Of a stretch of DNA of 64,000 nucleotides, positions 37,620 to 52,531 are shown piece by piece (positions within the stretch are counted from its first letter, which is position 1; each line of letters begins with the position of its first letter). The translations under genes and the position numbers were made by a program. The notes below the pieces were generated by a model that saw nothing but the letters and a program-made list of their open reading frames with translations, had not been told where the DNA came from and searched no databases. Origin of the DNA: Aeromicrobium sp. (GTDB lineage Bacteria; Actinomycetota; Actinomycetes; Propionibacteriales; Nocardioidaceae); assembly GCA_014377785.1 (NCBI GenBank), contig JACMOZ010000038.1:88513-152512 (forward strand). Direction: 5' to 3'.

Positions 37620-38845
37620 ACTTTCCTACCGTCTGTTGATTGGACTTCCAGACTCTGCTGATCGAGAATGGCCAAACCCGGCAAGGTCTTGCCTTCAAGG
37701 TATTCCAGACTTGCACCGCCGCCGGTCGAAATGTGGCTGAAGGCCGAATCCGCGAAGCCCAATTGGCGCACGGCAGCAGCCGAATCGCCGCCGCCAACGA
37801 CGGACAGTCCGTCGACCTCGGTCAGCGCCTGGGCGACCGCTCTGGTGCCGGCCGCGAAGGCCTCCATCTCGAAGACCCCCATCGGGCCATTCCAGAATGC
37901 AGTCTTGGCGCCACGGATGACATCCGCGAACGCTGCTGCCGAGTCGGGTCCGATGTCGAGCCCAATTTGATCGGCGGGAATCTGGTTCGCGGCAACAACC
38001 GTTGCGGCTGAATCGGCCTTCAACTCCGGTGCAACGACGATGTCGGTCGGCAACAGAAGTCGCACGCCCTTTTCGGCGGCCGCGGCGATGTAGCCCCTGG
38101 CGATTTCACGTTGGTCCGCTTCGAGCAACGACTTGCCGACCTCGTGGCCCTGAGCCGCCAAGAAGGTGAACACCATGCCCCCACCGATGATGACCGTGTC
38201 GGCCTTGCTCAGCAGGTTGTCGATGACGCCAAGTTTGTCGGAGACTTTCGAACCGCCCAAGACAACGACATAAGGCCGTTCGGGGTTCTCTGTCAGTTGT
38301 TTGAGTACTTCGACTTCGGCCCGCACAAGGTCGCCGACGGCGGCCGGCAACCGAGTGGCAATGTCATAGACGCTGGCCTGTTTGCGGTGGACGACGCCAA
38401 AACCATCGGAGACGAAGGCGTCGGCGAGTTCGGCAAGTTGGTCGGCGAACGCGCCGCGAACCGTGTCGTCCTTGCTCGTCTCGCCGACGTTGAAACGCAC
38501 ATTCTCGAGCACGGCAATGTCACCGTCACCAAGTCCTGCGACAACTGCCTGAGCATCTTCCCCGACAGTGTCGCGGGCGAAGAACACCTGGGAGTCGAGG
38601 AGTTCGCCGAGACGAACCGCCACGGGGCGCAACGAGTATGCCGGATCCGGCGTACCGTGGGGACGGCCCAGATGAGCCAGCACGATGACCCGGGCGCCGC
38701 CGTCGGCAAGTCCTTTAATGGTGGGGACGCTTGCCCGCAGACGACCGTCGTCGGAGATGGTCGAACCGTCGAGCGGGACATTCAGGTCGCTGCGGACGAG
38801 CACACGTTTGCCGCGCAGATCGCCCAGATCCGAAACCGTTTTCAC
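37616..38845 (-). CDS. pgk: phosphoglycerate kinase
   Basis: [70 protein letters not shown]. Confidence 0.97.
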   Translation of the reverse strand: MKTVSDLGDLRGKRVLVRSDLNVPLDGSTISDDGRLRASVPTIKGLADGGARVIVLAHLGRPHGTPDPAYSLRPVAVRLGELLDSQVFFARDTVGEDAQAVVAGLGDGDIAVLENVRFNVGETSKDDTVRGAFADQLAELADAFVSDGFGVVHRKQASVYDIATRLPAAVGDLVRAEVEVLKQLTENPERPYVVVLGGSKVSDKLGVIDNLLSKADTVIIGGGMVFTFLAAQGHEVGKSLLEADQREIARGYIAAAAEKGVRLLLPTDIVVAPELKADSAATVVAANQIPADQIGLDIGPDSAAAFADVIRGAKTAFWNGPMGVFEMEAFAAGTRAVAQALTEVDGLSVVGGGDSAAAVRQLGFADSAFSHISTGGGASLEYLEGKTLPGLAILDQQSLEVQSTDGRKV

Positions 38846-38880
38846 GACTTAGAAAACTTTGAAGGCATAGGAATCTGACT

Positions 38881-39894
<1,014 letters not shown>

Positions 39895-40006
39895 TTAACT
39901 CCTGAAAATCGATGAGGTGGTGTTACCTATCGTAGCGAGTTGGGTCATCCTTTATGCATTCGCATCGGGACGATCTCACGGCTTGGCAGCCCCATGACTT
40001 CGACCC

Positions 40007-40990
40007 TCAGGCCTCAGGCAGTATCTCTGCATTGAGACTCGCCTCGGTGTCGGGAATCCCGAGCTCTTCGGCATGTTTGTCGGCCATGGCAAGCAAGCGG
40101 CGGATGCGACCCGCGATGGCGTCCTTCGTCAGGACAGGATCGTGTAGTTGGCCGAGCTCTTCCAGACTTGCCTGGCGGTGTTCGACGCGCAGGTTGCCGG
40201 CCATCCGCAAATGATCGGGAACGCCGTCACCGAGGATCTCGAGTGCGCGTTGGGCCCGGGCACCGGCGGCGACGGCAGCGCGTGCCGAGCGGCGCAGGTT
40301 GGCGTCGTCGAAATTGGCGAGCCGGTTGGCTGTTGCGCGTACCTCGCGGCGCATCCGGCGTTCTTCCCATGCCAGCAGGGATTCGTGGGCACCCAGCCGG
40401 GTCAGGAGCGCTCCGATGGCCTCGCCGTCGCGGATGACGACGCGGTCGACGCCGCGTACTTCACGGGCCTTGGATCCGATGCCGAGGCGACGAGCGGCAC
40501 CGACGAGCGCGAGGGCGGCTTCGGGTCCGGGGCAGGTGATCTCCAGAGCCGAAGATCGTCCCGGCTCGGTGAGCGAGCCGTGGGCAAGGAAGGTTCCGCG
40601 CCAGGCGGCAACCGAGTCACAGGAGGCCCCGGAGACAACCTGGGGCGGAAGCCCGCGAACAGGGCGGCCACGCCCGTCGAGCAAACCGGTCTGGCGCGCA
40701 AGTGCTTCGCCGTCCTTGGATACACGAACGATGTATTGGGTTCCCTTGCGAATGCCGGCGCCCTGAACGACGAGAATTTCACTGCCGTGGCCGTAGATTT
40801 CGGCGATATCCTTGCGGAGGCGACGGGCGGCCGCGCCGGTGTCGAGTTCGGCTTCAACAACAATGCGTCCGCTGACGATGTGAAGACCGCCCGCGAAGCG
40901 AAGCATCGACGAAACCTCTGCTTTGCGGCAGCACACCTTGGTGATGGTCGTGCTGGCGAGTTCCGCCTTGACTTGAGCCGTCATTGCCAT
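40007..40990 (-). CDS. whiA: DNA-binding protein WhiA
   Basis: [69 protein letters not shown] at C-terminus. Confidence 0.94.
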   Translation of the reverse strand: MAMTAQVKAELASTTITKVCCRKAEVSSMLRFAGGLHIVSGRIVVEAELDTGAAARRLRKDIAEIYGHGSEILVVQGAGIRKGTQYIVRVSKDGEALARQTGLLDGRGRPVRGLPPQVVSGASCDSVAAWRGTFLAHGSLTEPGRSSALEITCPGPEAALALVGAARRLGIGSKAREVRGVDRVVIRDGEAIGALLTRLGAHESLLAWEERRMRREVRATANRLANFDDANLRRSARAAVAAGARAQRALEILGDGVPDHLRMAGNLRVEHRQASLEELGQLHDPVLTKDAIAGRIRRLLAMADKHAEELGIPDTEASLNAEILPEA

Positions 40991-41035
40991 GCAGTTATTT
41001 CCGCTCCCTTGGCCCAAAAGTAGGTACGCGACACT

Positions 41036-42010
41036 CTATGCCTGCATCATGATCTGATGAAATGCGGAGGCCAGCCGCAACGGATCGTGTTGAACAGATC
41101 CGGGAGCCATGGAAATGTTGGCTGTCATCAATTCGGCTCCCAGATATTTTGCCGTTGCGGCGAGGCTGCCTGTCCCCTCAACCATAGCGAAATCGGCGAG
41201 CACATAGTCGAGTTCGAGCTCAGGAGCATGGGCGGCGAGAACTTCCAGATGGTTCTCCGGTGAAAAACCCGCGGTCTCCCCGTCCTGCTCACCGAGATTG
41301 AGCACGAGTATGCGTTTAGCCGAGGTCCTGTTGAGCGCCGCGCGGAGGCCCGGGACGAGAAGATTCGGAATGACGCTGGTGAACCACGATCCCGGCCCGA
41401 TGACCACCCAGTCGGCGGCGTCGATCGCCGCAACGGCTTCGGGGCATGCCGGCGGGTCGCTCGGTTCGAGGTGAACTCCCAGAACTGTCCCGTCAGCGGT
41501 GGCAACCTGGACCTGGCCGCTTATTCGAGTTATCTCAGCCGGATTGGCGCGCAAACGTACGTCGGCCGCGATGTTGAGCGGAACCGCTGCCATTGGCAGT
41601 ACCCGCCCCTGGGCACCAAGTAATTGGCCGACCAGATCGAGTCCGGCGACGTGATCGCCCAACTGATCCCAGATCGCGGCAATGAGAAGATTGCCGACAG
41701 CATGCCCGTGAAGAGCACCGTCGCTGGTGAACCGGTGTTGCAACACATCGGCCCAGGTGCGGCCCCAATCGTCGTCTCCGCACAAGGCCGCGAGTGCCAT
41801 CCGCAGATCGCCGGGCGGCAGGACGCCGAGTTCATCGCGCAGCCTTCCTGAGGATCCGCCGTTGTCGGCAACAGTGACAATGCCGGTGACATCGGCCGGC
41901 AACCGGCGCAACGCCGAGAGGGTCGCGGCAAGGCCGTGGCCACCGCCGAGGGCAACGATCTTGATATTTTTTTCGTTGTGCAGCCCCGGGGAAAGAGTTC
42001 GAGCAATCAT
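41036..42010 (-). CDS. YvcK/CofD-like gluconeogenesis factor
   Basis: IVALGGGHGLAATLSALRRLPADVTGIVTVADNGGSSGRLRDELGVLPPGDLRMALAAL; precedes whiA. Confidence 0.93.
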   Translation of the reverse strand: MIARTLSPGLHNEKNIKIVALGGGHGLAATLSALRRLPADVTGIVTVADNGGSSGRLRDELGVLPPGDLRMALAALCGDDDWGRTWADVLQHRFTSDGALHGHAVGNLLIAAIWDQLGDHVAGLDLVGQLLGAQGRVLPMAAVPLNIAADVRLRANPAEITRISGQVQVATADGTVLGVHLEPSDPPACPEAVAAIDAADWVVIGPGSWFTSVIPNLLVPGLRAALNRTSAKRILVLNLGEQDGETAGFSPENHLEVLAAHAPELELDYVLADFAMVEGTGSLAATAKYLGAELMTANISMAPGSVQHDPLRLASAFHQIMMQA

Positions 42011-42870
42011 TCGCGACCCAGATCACGATGGACGACAAGTGTCTTGACCCCATTGACGCGAAGACGTTCGGCGAAGGCCTCCGACATCGCCACGCTGCGG
42101 TGGCGCCCGCCGGTGCAGCCGAAGGCAATGGTCAGGAAGTGTTTGTCCTCGCGCAGAAAACCGTCGGTCAACAAGGCAACGAGACCCTCGTAGCGGTCGA
42201 GGAACTCCTCGGCCCTCGGCTGGTCGCGGACAAAGTCGCGCACCGGAGTATCAAGACCGCTTTGCGGTCGAAGTCCGTCGACCCAGAACGGATTGGGCAG
42301 GAATCGCATATCGGCAACCATGTCCGCGTCGATCGGGATGCCGTATTTGAACCCGAACGACACCACCGAGGCGCGCAAACCACGCGAATCGGCGTCTTCG
42401 AAGGCCGCGCGGACACGCTGGGCGAGTTGGTTCACGTTGAGGTTGGTCGTGTCGATGACGAGGTTGGCACGGCCTCGCAGGATGCGCAGGAGTTTGCGTT
42501 CACGGTCGAGTCCGTCGATCAGCCGACCCTCGAGGCTCAGCGGGTGCGGTCTGCGGGCGGCTTCCTGCCGGCGAACCAGCACCTCGTCGGCGGCTTCGAG
42601 GAAGAGGATCTGCGCCGTGACCCCCTGCTGACGAAGCTCCACCAACTGGTCGGCAAGTCCGCCGAAGAATTCGCGTGAGCGGGCATCGACGACGACGGCA
42701 AGACGACCAATGTCCTCAGACCGTTGGATCGAGGTGATGGCAGCGCTCAGAAGTTCCGGCGGGAGGTTGTCGATGACATAAAAGCCCAGTTTTTCGAGGA
42801 CTTTTGCCGCGGTGCCTCGGCCCGCCCCTGTCATACCGGTAACAAGGACGAATTCGTCGATGTCGGTCAT
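42007..42870 (-). CDS. rapZ: RNase adapter RapZ
   Basis: [77 protein letters not shown]. Confidence 0.95.
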   Translation of the reverse strand: MTDIDEFVLVTGMTGAGRGTAAKVLEKLGFYVIDNLPPELLSAAITSIQRSEDIGRLAVVVDARSREFFGGLADQLVELRQQGVTAQILFLEAADEVLVRRQEAARRPHPLSLEGRLIDGLDRERKLLRILRGRANLVIDTTNLNVNQLAQRVRAAFEDADSRGLRASVVSFGFKYGIPIDADMVADMRFLPNPFWVDGLRPQSGLDTPVRDFVRDQPRAEEFLDRYEGLVALLTDGFLREDKHFLTIAFGCTGGRHRSVAMSEAFAERLRVNGVKTLVVHRDLGRE

Positions 42871-44816
42871 TCGTCCTCCATGATCTCACCGGTCATCATG
42901 TTGACCGCTGGCGTCCGGTCCCCATTCTTGCGCGCGAGGGACTCGACTATGGATTGTGCCGTAGATGAGCCGATTCCGGGCACTTCCGCGATTTCGTCCA
43001 CCGTGGCTGCACGGAGTTTTTTGACCGAGCCGAAAACCTTCAGCAAAGCTTTGCGCCGCGTGGGCCCGAGACCGACCACATCGTCGAGCTCACTGCGGAC
43101 CATGGTCTTCGTGCGACGACTGCGGTGATGAGTGATCGCGAAGCGATGGGCTTCGTCGCGGATACGCTGCAGCAAATAGAGTCCCTCGCTCGTGCGCGGC
43201 AAGATGACGGGGTCGACGTCGCCGGGCAGCCAGACTTCTTCGAGCCGTTTCGCCAGTCCGCACAGCGCTATGCCGGTGATGCCCAGTTCGTCCATCGCCT
43301 TTTTGGCCGCGGCGACCTGCGGCGGCCCGCCGTCGACCACCACGAGGGCCGGCGCATACGAAAATTTGCGCGGTCGGCCGGTCTCCGGGTCGATGCCGGG
43401 ACCGTCCTCGTCGTTTTCGGCTTGGACGCGCAACAATCGCTCGAACCGGCGGGTGATCACCTCATGCATTGCGGCGACGTCGTTTTGGCCCTCGAAACGC
43501 ACAGTGAAGCGTCGATATTCGGACTTGCGCGGCAAACCGTCTTCGAACACAACCATTGACGCAACAATTTCGGTGCCCTGAAGATTGGAAACGTCGTAAC
43601 ATTCGATCCGCAACGGTGCCGTCTTGAGGCCAAGGGACTCCTGGATTTCCTCCAGCGCCTTGCTGCGCGTCGTCAAGTCACCGGATCGCTTGGTCTTGTG
43701 GCGGACGAGGGCCTGTTTGGCATTTTGTTCGACGGTCTGCATCAGGGCACGTTTGTCGCCGCGTTGCGGAACCCGAAGGCTCACTTGGGAGCCGCGGGTC
43801 TCTTGAAGCCAGGCTGACAGGATCGGTCGGTTGGACGGAACCACCGGCACCAGCACTTCGCGGGGTATGGAGTCGCTCGGCTCCTCTTCATAAAGCTTGA
43901 CGATCGCACGCTCGACGAGTTCGGCCGTGCCTGCATCGTCGGCCTTGTCTGCCACCCAGCCACGTTGACCCCGGATGCGTCCGCCGCGCACCGAAAAGAT
44001 CTGGACCGCAACTTCGAGCGGATCCTCGGCGAGGGCGATGACATCTGCATCGGTGCCGTCGCCGAAGACGATGGCGTTTTGTTCCAGAACCTTGGTAAGG
44101 GCGGCGATGTCGTCACGCAGGACGGCGGCGCGTTCATACTTCTCCTCGCGGGCCGCGGTTGCCATGTCACGCTCGAGCCGGCGCAGGTACGTCGTGGTCT
44201 GGCCGGCGACAAAACTGGTGAAGTCCTCGACGATGCTGCGGTGCTCCTCTGGTGTCACCCGGCCGACGCAGGGTGCGGCGCACTTGCCGATGTCACCGAG
44301 AAGGCATGGACGGCCGATTTGCTGAGCACGACGGAAGGTCCCCTGGGAACACGAGCGCATGGGAAAGACACGGAGCAGCAGATCGACGGTTTCGCGGATA
44401 GCCCAGGCATGCGTGTAGGGGCCGAAGTAGCGGACGCCCTTGCGGCGGGAACCACGCATGACCATGACGCGCGGGAATTCGTCATTGACCGTCACTGCAA
44501 GCCAGGGGTAGGACTTGTCGTCGCGAAAACGCACGTTGAAACGTGGATTGAATTCTTTGATCCAGGTGTATTCGAGTTGGAGCGCCTCGACCTCAGTGTT
44601 GACGACCGTCCAGTCGACCCCCGTCGCCGTGGTCACCATGTGCTGAGTGCGCGGGTGGAGTCCGGCAAGGTCCTGAAAATAGGAATTGAGTCGCGAGCGG
44701 AGCGACTTTGCTTTGCCGACATAGATCACCCGGCGCTCTGCGTCGCTGAAGCGATAGACGCCGGGTTCATCGGGGATTTCTCCCGTCGCCGGGCGGTAAG
44801 TCGCAGGATCAGCCAC
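42867..44816 (-). CDS. uvrC: excinuclease ABC subunit C
   Basis: [68 protein letters not shown]; helix-hairpin-helix C-terminus. Confidence 0.96.
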   Translation of the reverse strand: MADPATYRPATGEIPDEPGVYRFSDAERRVIYVGKAKSLRSRLNSYFQDLAGLHPRTQHMVTTATGVDWTVVNTEVEALQLEYTWIKEFNPRFNVRFRDDKSYPWLAVTVNDEFPRVMVMRGSRRKGVRYFGPYTHAWAIRETVDLLLRVFPMRSCSQGTFRRAQQIGRPCLLGDIGKCAAPCVGRVTPEEHRSIVEDFTSFVAGQTTTYLRRLERDMATAAREEKYERAAVLRDDIAALTKVLEQNAIVFGDGTDADVIALAEDPLEVAVQIFSVRGGRIRGQRGWVADKADDAGTAELVERAIVKLYEEEPSDSIPREVLVPVVPSNRPILSAWLQETRGSQVSLRVPQRGDKRALMQTVEQNAKQALVRHKTKRSGDLTTRSKALEEIQESLGLKTAPLRIECYDVSNLQGTEIVASMVVFEDGLPRKSEYRRFTVRFEGQNDVAAMHEVITRRFERLLRVQAENDEDGPGIDPETGRPRKFSYAPALVVVDGGPPQVAAAKKAMDELGITGIALCGLAKRLEEVWLPGDVDPVILPRTSEGLYLLQRIRDEAHRFAITHHRSRRTKTMVRSELDDVVGLGPTRRKALLKVFGSVKKLRAATVDEIAEVPGIGSSTAQSIVESLARKNGDRTPAVNMMTGEIMEDE

Positions 44817-44873
44817 AACACCAGCCTACGGGGTGGCGAGGACAGTTCGGCGGGCCCAATCAGAGGACGGAGC

Positions 44874-45302
44874 TCAACCGAGGGTGAGAGTGCCGTTCTT
44901 GTCGGTCACAGTCGCGGAAGGGAGGGCTGTTGTCGCCGGGCCGGCGACGACCGAACCATCCTTGATCGAGTAGGCGCTGCCATGGCAAGCGCATTGGATT
45001 TCGGACTTGTCGATCGAACTCACGATACAGCCCTGATGAGTGCATACGGCCGAATACGCCTTGAAATCACCTGCTGTGAGTTGCGTGACCACAACCTTTT
45101 GATCGGCGAAGATCTTGCCACTTCCGACCGGAACATCGGCGGCCTTGCCGACCGGCGTGCCTGCTGCCGGCGTATCGGAGGTCGACTCGCCGCCGCTCGA
45201 GGACGGACCTGCGCCACAAGCGGTCAGGGCAGCACCCGCACCAATCACCGCGACTCCTCGTAGAACGGTGCGTCGGTCAGAGGGATCAAAACTCATCGAC
45301 AT
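44874..45302 (-). CDS. Rieske (2Fe-2S) Tat-type lipoprotein
   Basis: DRRTVLRGVAVIGAGAALTAC (Tat-like RR and lipobox), CTHQGCIVSSIDKSEIQCACHGSAYSIKDGSVVAGPA. Confidence 0.9.
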   Translation of the reverse strand: MSMSFDPSDRRTVLRGVAVIGAGAALTACGAGPSSSGGESTSDTPAAGTPVGKAADVPVGSGKIFADQKVVVTQLTAGDFKAYSAVCTHQGCIVSSIDKSEIQCACHGSAYSIKDGSVVAGPATTALPSATVTDKNGTLTLG

Positions 45303-45414
45303 TCCCTTAAATTCGGGTTGGTATTCATTCGGTTGGGTTCAGCTGCTTGAGTGCTTCGTGTCGGCCGGAGATTCCATTGTGCCCGCTTGACCTCATTGGA
45401 ACCTTTAAAACAGG

Positions 45415-48282
<2,868 letters not shown>

Positions 48283-48380
48283 GTGTTCCCCTGAATGTGT
48301 GCGTATTTGTGGCCACCTTTATCTTATAGAGCGGGTCAGACAAAACCGAAGGCGGAAGCCCATCTGGCACGCTTAGCGCT

Positions 48381-49034
48381 ATGACGTATCTAGGCGACGT
48401 GGCCGTTGGCGGCCCCAGCGACACCCGTGAACTCGACGATTTGAGCATCACCAAGGTCGAAGTCGGACCGATGGCCAACAACGCATACCTTTTGCGGTGC
48501 AATCTCACCGGCGAACAAGTGCTCATCGATGCGGCCAACGACGCGGACACGCTGCTTGCTTTGATCGGCGAGAAGGGATTGTCGAAAGTCGTCACGACGC
48601 ACCAGCATGGCGACCATTGGCAAGCGCTCGAAGCGGTCGTCGCGGCCACCGGGGCCGAGACGGTTGCCGGCGAGGCCGATGCCGATGCACTCCCCGTCCC
48701 GGTCACCACGCGGGTCACCGACGGTGCGCGCATCCTCGTCGGTTCGTGCGAACTCGAAGTCATCCACCTCGTTGGGCATACACCCGGTTCGATCGGACTT
48801 CTGTATGACGATCCCGACGGCTTCGCGCACCTGTTCACCGGTGACAGCCTGTTCCCCGGCGGTATCGGAAAAACGTGGTCTCCCGATGACTTCACGACCC
48901 TGATCGACGACGTCGGGTCCAAGATCTTCGACCGTCTCCCCGACGACACCTGGGTCTACCCGGGCCACGGCAGCGATACGACGCTGGGAACGGAGCGGCC
49001 TCACCTCGCCGAATGGCGCGAACGCGGGTGGTGA
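48381..49034 (+). CDS. MBL-fold metallo-hydrolase
   Basis: VTTHQHGDHWQAL, HLVGHTPGSIGLLYDD, LFTGDSLFPGGIGKT, VYPGHGSDTTLG. Confidence 0.9.
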   Translation: MTYLGDVAVGGPSDTRELDDLSITKVEVGPMANNAYLLRCNLTGEQVLIDAANDADTLLALIGEKGLSKVVTTHQHGDHWQALEAVVAATGAETVAGEADADALPVPVTTRVTDGARILVGSCELEVIHLVGHTPGSIGLLYDDPDGFAHLFTGDSLFPGGIGKTWSPDDFTTLIDDVGSKIFDRLPDDTWVYPGHGSDTTLGTERPHLAEWRERGW

Positions 49035-49088
49035 TGACCGAACTCGTGTGGCCGCGCGAGATCCTTGGTTCAGGGGAATAATGAAGTC

Positions 49089-49268
49089 ATGCCCCGCGAA
49101 GATGGTGACTCGTTCATGTGCTCGTGTTGCGGGCGTTCGTTGGCCCGGAGGTCGTTGCATGCCCTCGGCGAGGAGCCGACATTCATTTGTCGACGGTGCG
49201 GTTTGTGGGTTGCCTTCAGGATCGGCAGGGATTCAGTCGTCGTGCACGAAACTGGCGCCCGCCAATGA
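49089..49268 (+). CDS. small zinc-ribbon-like protein
   Basis: 59 aa, C-x2-C ... C-x2-C; stop overlaps the next start (ATGA). Confidence 0.55.
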   Translation: MPREDGDSFMCSCCGRSLARRSLHALGEEPTFICRRCGLWVAFRIGRDSVVVHETGARQ

Positions 49269-49702
49269 TCGCGAGAAACTCACCCCGTATCCAGGGCGTT
49301 AAACCGGTCGGTGCCCTCGTGCTGCTCGCCGTCCTGGCCGGCTGCGGCTCGACGAGCACATCGAATTCCAAAGACGCCGTCGCGAAAAATGCCACGTCCA
49401 TGGCGGCTGTGTGTGTCGAGGTCAGGGCGGGCATCGCCTCCTACAACTCCGGGGATCTTGAAAGCGTCCAGCCTCGTTTCGTCAAAGCCGAGGTCGCTGC
49501 CAAAAAGTATGCGAAGGCGAGCAGCAGCTCCAGGGCCGACGATCTCCTCGAGGCGGTAAAATTCTTCGCCGCGGTGCCGCCGGCCAGCTATTCGGAGGAT
49601 GCCAGAGCTCGCAAACTGTTCCAAAAATACAGGGCCATCACTCTCGGGTATTGCGAGCAAGACGGTGGCGCGACGCCAACCGACCCTGGCCAGCAGACCT
49701 GA
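49265..49702 (+). CDS. putative lipoprotein of unknown function
   Basis: Signal peptide with lipobox LVLLAVLAGC; 145 aa. Confidence 0.6.
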   Translation: MIARNSPRIQGVKPVGALVLLAVLAGCGSTSTSNSKDAVAKNATSMAAVCVEVRAGIASYNSGDLESVQPRFVKAEVAAKKYAKASSSSRADDLLEAVKFFAAVPPASYSEDARARKLFQKYRAITLGYCEQDGGATPTDPGQQT

Positions 49703-49741
49703 GTGCTGCGTCGCGCCTTCTCACCCCGGCCGGGGGCAGGG

Positions 49742-51028
49742 TTAGAACGTCACGGGGAGTTCGTCGACTCCAAAGACGAACGACAACGGCCGGAAATTGA
49801 GCTCTTCCTGAGGCTTGGCGACGGCAAGGTCGGGAAAGCGTTTCAGCAACTTGGGCATGACGATCCGCAATTCCATCCGTGCGAGTTCGGCGCCGACGCA
49901 GCGGTGGACACCGTGGCCGAACGCCAGATGTGCCGACTTCGGCAGCCGGTAGGGATCGAAATCTTCGGGGTTCTCCCCCGCCGACCCGGGATCGCGATTG
50001 GCACCACTGAGCGAACACAGGATCACGTCGCCCGCCTTGATCTTGGTGCCGAACAGCAACATGTCCCGCTTGGCGAACCGCGGGAAAGCGACCTGGACGA
50101 CCGTGAGATAACGCAAAAGCTCGTCGATCACCCGACCGACCTCTTCGCGTGAACCGTTGCGCACGAGTTCGGCATGCTCGGGATTGCGGAGCAACACGAG
50201 AGTGCCGAGCGAAATCATCCCGGCCGTCGTCTCGTAACCGCCAGTGAACACACCATCGGCGAGTCCGGCGAGATCGGTATCGGAAATCGCCGCTCCTTCG
50301 TCCCGGATGATCTGGCCGATGAGTCCTGTGCCCGGCTCCAGTCGTTGACGTGCAACGGCGTCGAAGAGGAATTCACGTTGGGCAGAAACGGCGCCGAACG
50401 CCGCCGCCGCACCGTTGGTGGCGTCGAAGCGTGCACTGCCAAGTTTGCCGAACGCGTCACGGTCGTCGTAGTCGAGGCCCAATAGTGCACAAATGGTCTG
50501 GAATGGGACCGGGAAGGCAAGATGTTTGGCCAGGTCGGCGCCGGACCCGGCCTGTTCAAGCACATCAAGCTGGAGGTCCGCGATGCCCTCGATCATTGGC
50601 TCGAGACGGGCGAGTCGACGCATAGTGAATTCGGGGGTGACGATTTTGCGCAACCGCGTATGCAGCGGTGCGTCGGTGAAACCGAGACCGCCGATGTCGT
50701 CAGCCGTGGCCGGCCCGTCGCCGCTGAACATATGCCGGATGTCGTTGCTGTAACTGTCGCGATCGGTCAACACCCGGCGCGACTCCTCATACCCCGTCAC
50801 CAGATAGGCAGTGAAGTCAAAGGGAAGCTCGAGCTTGTGCATCGGCTCTGTCGCACGGATTTCGGCCAGCCGCGGTACTGGATCGGTGCCGATACGCTGA
50901 AGCGGAACCTTCGTCATTTCGGCGAGAATAGAGATCCGTGAGAGGTCGATACCCTTCTTTTGGATTCGTCTGACGACGAGCTTGCCCGCCCAGACGCTGA
51001 CCCGTGATCTCAACTGCAACACGGTCAT
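49742..51028 (-). CDS. cytochrome P450
   Basis: I-helix GGYETTAG, ExxR in ELLRYL-type K region, heme loop FGHGVHRCVGAELARMEL. Confidence 0.93.
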   Translation of the reverse strand: MTVLQLRSRVSVWAGKLVVRRIQKKGIDLSRISILAEMTKVPLQRIGTDPVPRLAEIRATEPMHKLELPFDFTAYLVTGYEESRRVLTDRDSYSNDIRHMFSGDGPATADDIGGLGFTDAPLHTRLRKIVTPEFTMRRLARLEPMIEGIADLQLDVLEQAGSGADLAKHLAFPVPFQTICALLGLDYDDRDAFGKLGSARFDATNGAAAAFGAVSAQREFLFDAVARQRLEPGTGLIGQIIRDEGAAISDTDLAGLADGVFTGGYETTAGMISLGTLVLLRNPEHAELVRNGSREEVGRVIDELLRYLTVVQVAFPRFAKRDMLLFGTKIKAGDVILCSLSGANRDPGSAGENPEDFDPYRLPKSAHLAFGHGVHRCVGAELARMELRIVMPKLLKRFPDLAVAKPQEELNFRPLSFVFGVDELPVTF

Positions 51029-51293
51029 GAAACTACACCGCTCCCCAGCCGAGTCGGCCGATAAGTAGGACAGCGGGAACGAATTCTTTAGCCGTCCGGC
51101 CCCACCCCCGGGGAGGCTTCACGACTACCGAGCCGAAACGGGTCATGGCCCAAACTCCTGCTCTTCGTCGGAGGCATCGTCGGCACCGGTGTGTTGACAG
51201 GACCGGCAAACTGCCCTGCCCGAGGGTGTCACGACCTGGGTGCCCGCCGCGGTCGCCTTGCTCGACCTTCCCCAACCGTTTCAGGCCCGCACC

Positions 51294-52280
51294 TCAGGCG
51301 GCCTTCTCGCGGCGCGCGCTCACCACAAGGCTGACAGCCGCGGTGATCGTGAGCGTCGCGACGAGGACCCCGAGGCTCAGGACCGTCGAGATCTCCGGCA
51401 CGCCGACAGCTTCGCCGCCATTGATGAATGGAACCTCGTTCTCGTGGAGCGCGTGGAGCACCAGCTTGACTCCGATGAACGCGAGCAGGAAAGCGAGGCC
51501 CTGGGAGAGATAAATCAGGCGTTTGAGCAGGTCTCCGAGCAGGAAGTACAACTGGCGAAGGCCCATGAGCGCGAAGACGTTGGCCGTGAAAACGAGGTAA
51601 GGCTCGCTTGTCAGACCATAAATCGCGGGAATGGAGTCGAGGGCGAAGAGAAGGTCGGTCGTGCCCAGCGAAAGGATCACCAGGAACATCGGCGTGATGA
51701 ACGTCTTGCCGTTCTTCTTGACGAACATTTTGAGTCCGAGCCACTCGTCGGTGGTGTTGAAGTAGCGACGGGCAAATCGCACCACGCCGTTCTCGGCGTC
51801 ATCGTCGTGGTCCGTGTCGCGAACGAGTTTGATTGCCGTATAGAGCAGAAAGGCACCGAAGGCGTAGAAGATCCAGGAAAACTGATCAATGGCCACTGCT
51901 CCGAGCGCGATGAAGATTCCACGGAAGATCAGCGCCAGGATGATGCCGACGAGCAGCGCCTCCTGCTGGAATTTCCGCGGCACATTAAAGCTCGCCATGA
52001 TGATGAGGAAGATGAAGAGGTTGTCGACCGACAGGCTGTATTCAGTCAACCAGCCCGCAAAGAACTGCAGCCCGTAATCACCATCGGGCCCGGAAGTGTT
52101 GTGGAAGATCGCAACCCATATGCCGAAAGCGATTGCAAATCCGACATAAATGCCCAGATAGGTCGCGCATTCCTTGATCGTCGGCTCATGTGGACGACGT
52201 GCGACCACCACGACGTCGAAAAGTAGGACTGCAACGGTCACTCCGACGGTGATGGCCCATTCAAGTAGGGAAACCTGCAT
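51294..52280 (-). CDS. TerC/Alx family integral membrane protein
   Basis: LTEYSLSVDNLFIFLIIMASFNVPRKFQQEALLVGIILALIFRGIFI, ALDSIPAIYGLTSEPYLVFTANVFALMGLRQLYFLL. Confidence 0.94.
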   Translation of the reverse strand: MQVSLLEWAITVGVTVAVLLFDVVVVARRPHEPTIKECATYLGIYVGFAIAFGIWVAIFHNTSGPDGDYGLQFFAGWLTEYSLSVDNLFIFLIIMASFNVPRKFQQEALLVGIILALIFRGIFIALGAVAIDQFSWIFYAFGAFLLYTAIKLVRDTDHDDDAENGVVRFARRYFNTTDEWLGLKMFVKKNGKTFITPMFLVILSLGTTDLLFALDSIPAIYGLTSEPYLVFTANVFALMGLRQLYFLLGDLLKRLIYLSQGLAFLLAFIGVKLVLHALHENEVPFINGGEAVGVPEISTVLSLGVLVATLTITAAVSLVVSARREKAA

Positions 52281-52286
52281 ACAAAA

Positions 52287-52410
52287 TCCTCCGGTCGGTG
52301 CACTACCGGAGGTCTCTTCCGCCGCTGTTGACGACCCGCGACACCGGAGCGCCCACAAGGACGGTCGTGATGACGACACCGCGGCCGAGGAATACTCCCC
52401 TCCGTGGCCC
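52287..52410 (-). ncRNA. yybP-ykoY family (Mn2+) riboswitch in terC 5' leader
   Basis: Minus strand: GGGGAGUAUUCC...GGGUCGUCAACAGC...GGAAGAGACCUCCGGU, ordered conserved elements of the family, directly upstream of terC. Confidence 0.8.
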
Positions 52411-52476
52411 ATTGTTTCAGCCCTCGGCCTGCGGCACGAATCGGGTCGTGCGTCGGCGACTCCGGGGCGAAGGATC

Positions 52477-52516
52477 TTGAGGGCTTTGGGTTGCCGAGCC
52501 TACCTAAAACCCTCAA
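52477..52516 (-). terminator. hairpin downstream of uvrB
   Basis: TTGAGGG...CCCTCAA 7-bp arms with further inner GGGTT/AACCC complementarity. Confidence 0.4.
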
Positions 52517-52531
52517 TATGCGCCGGAACGG

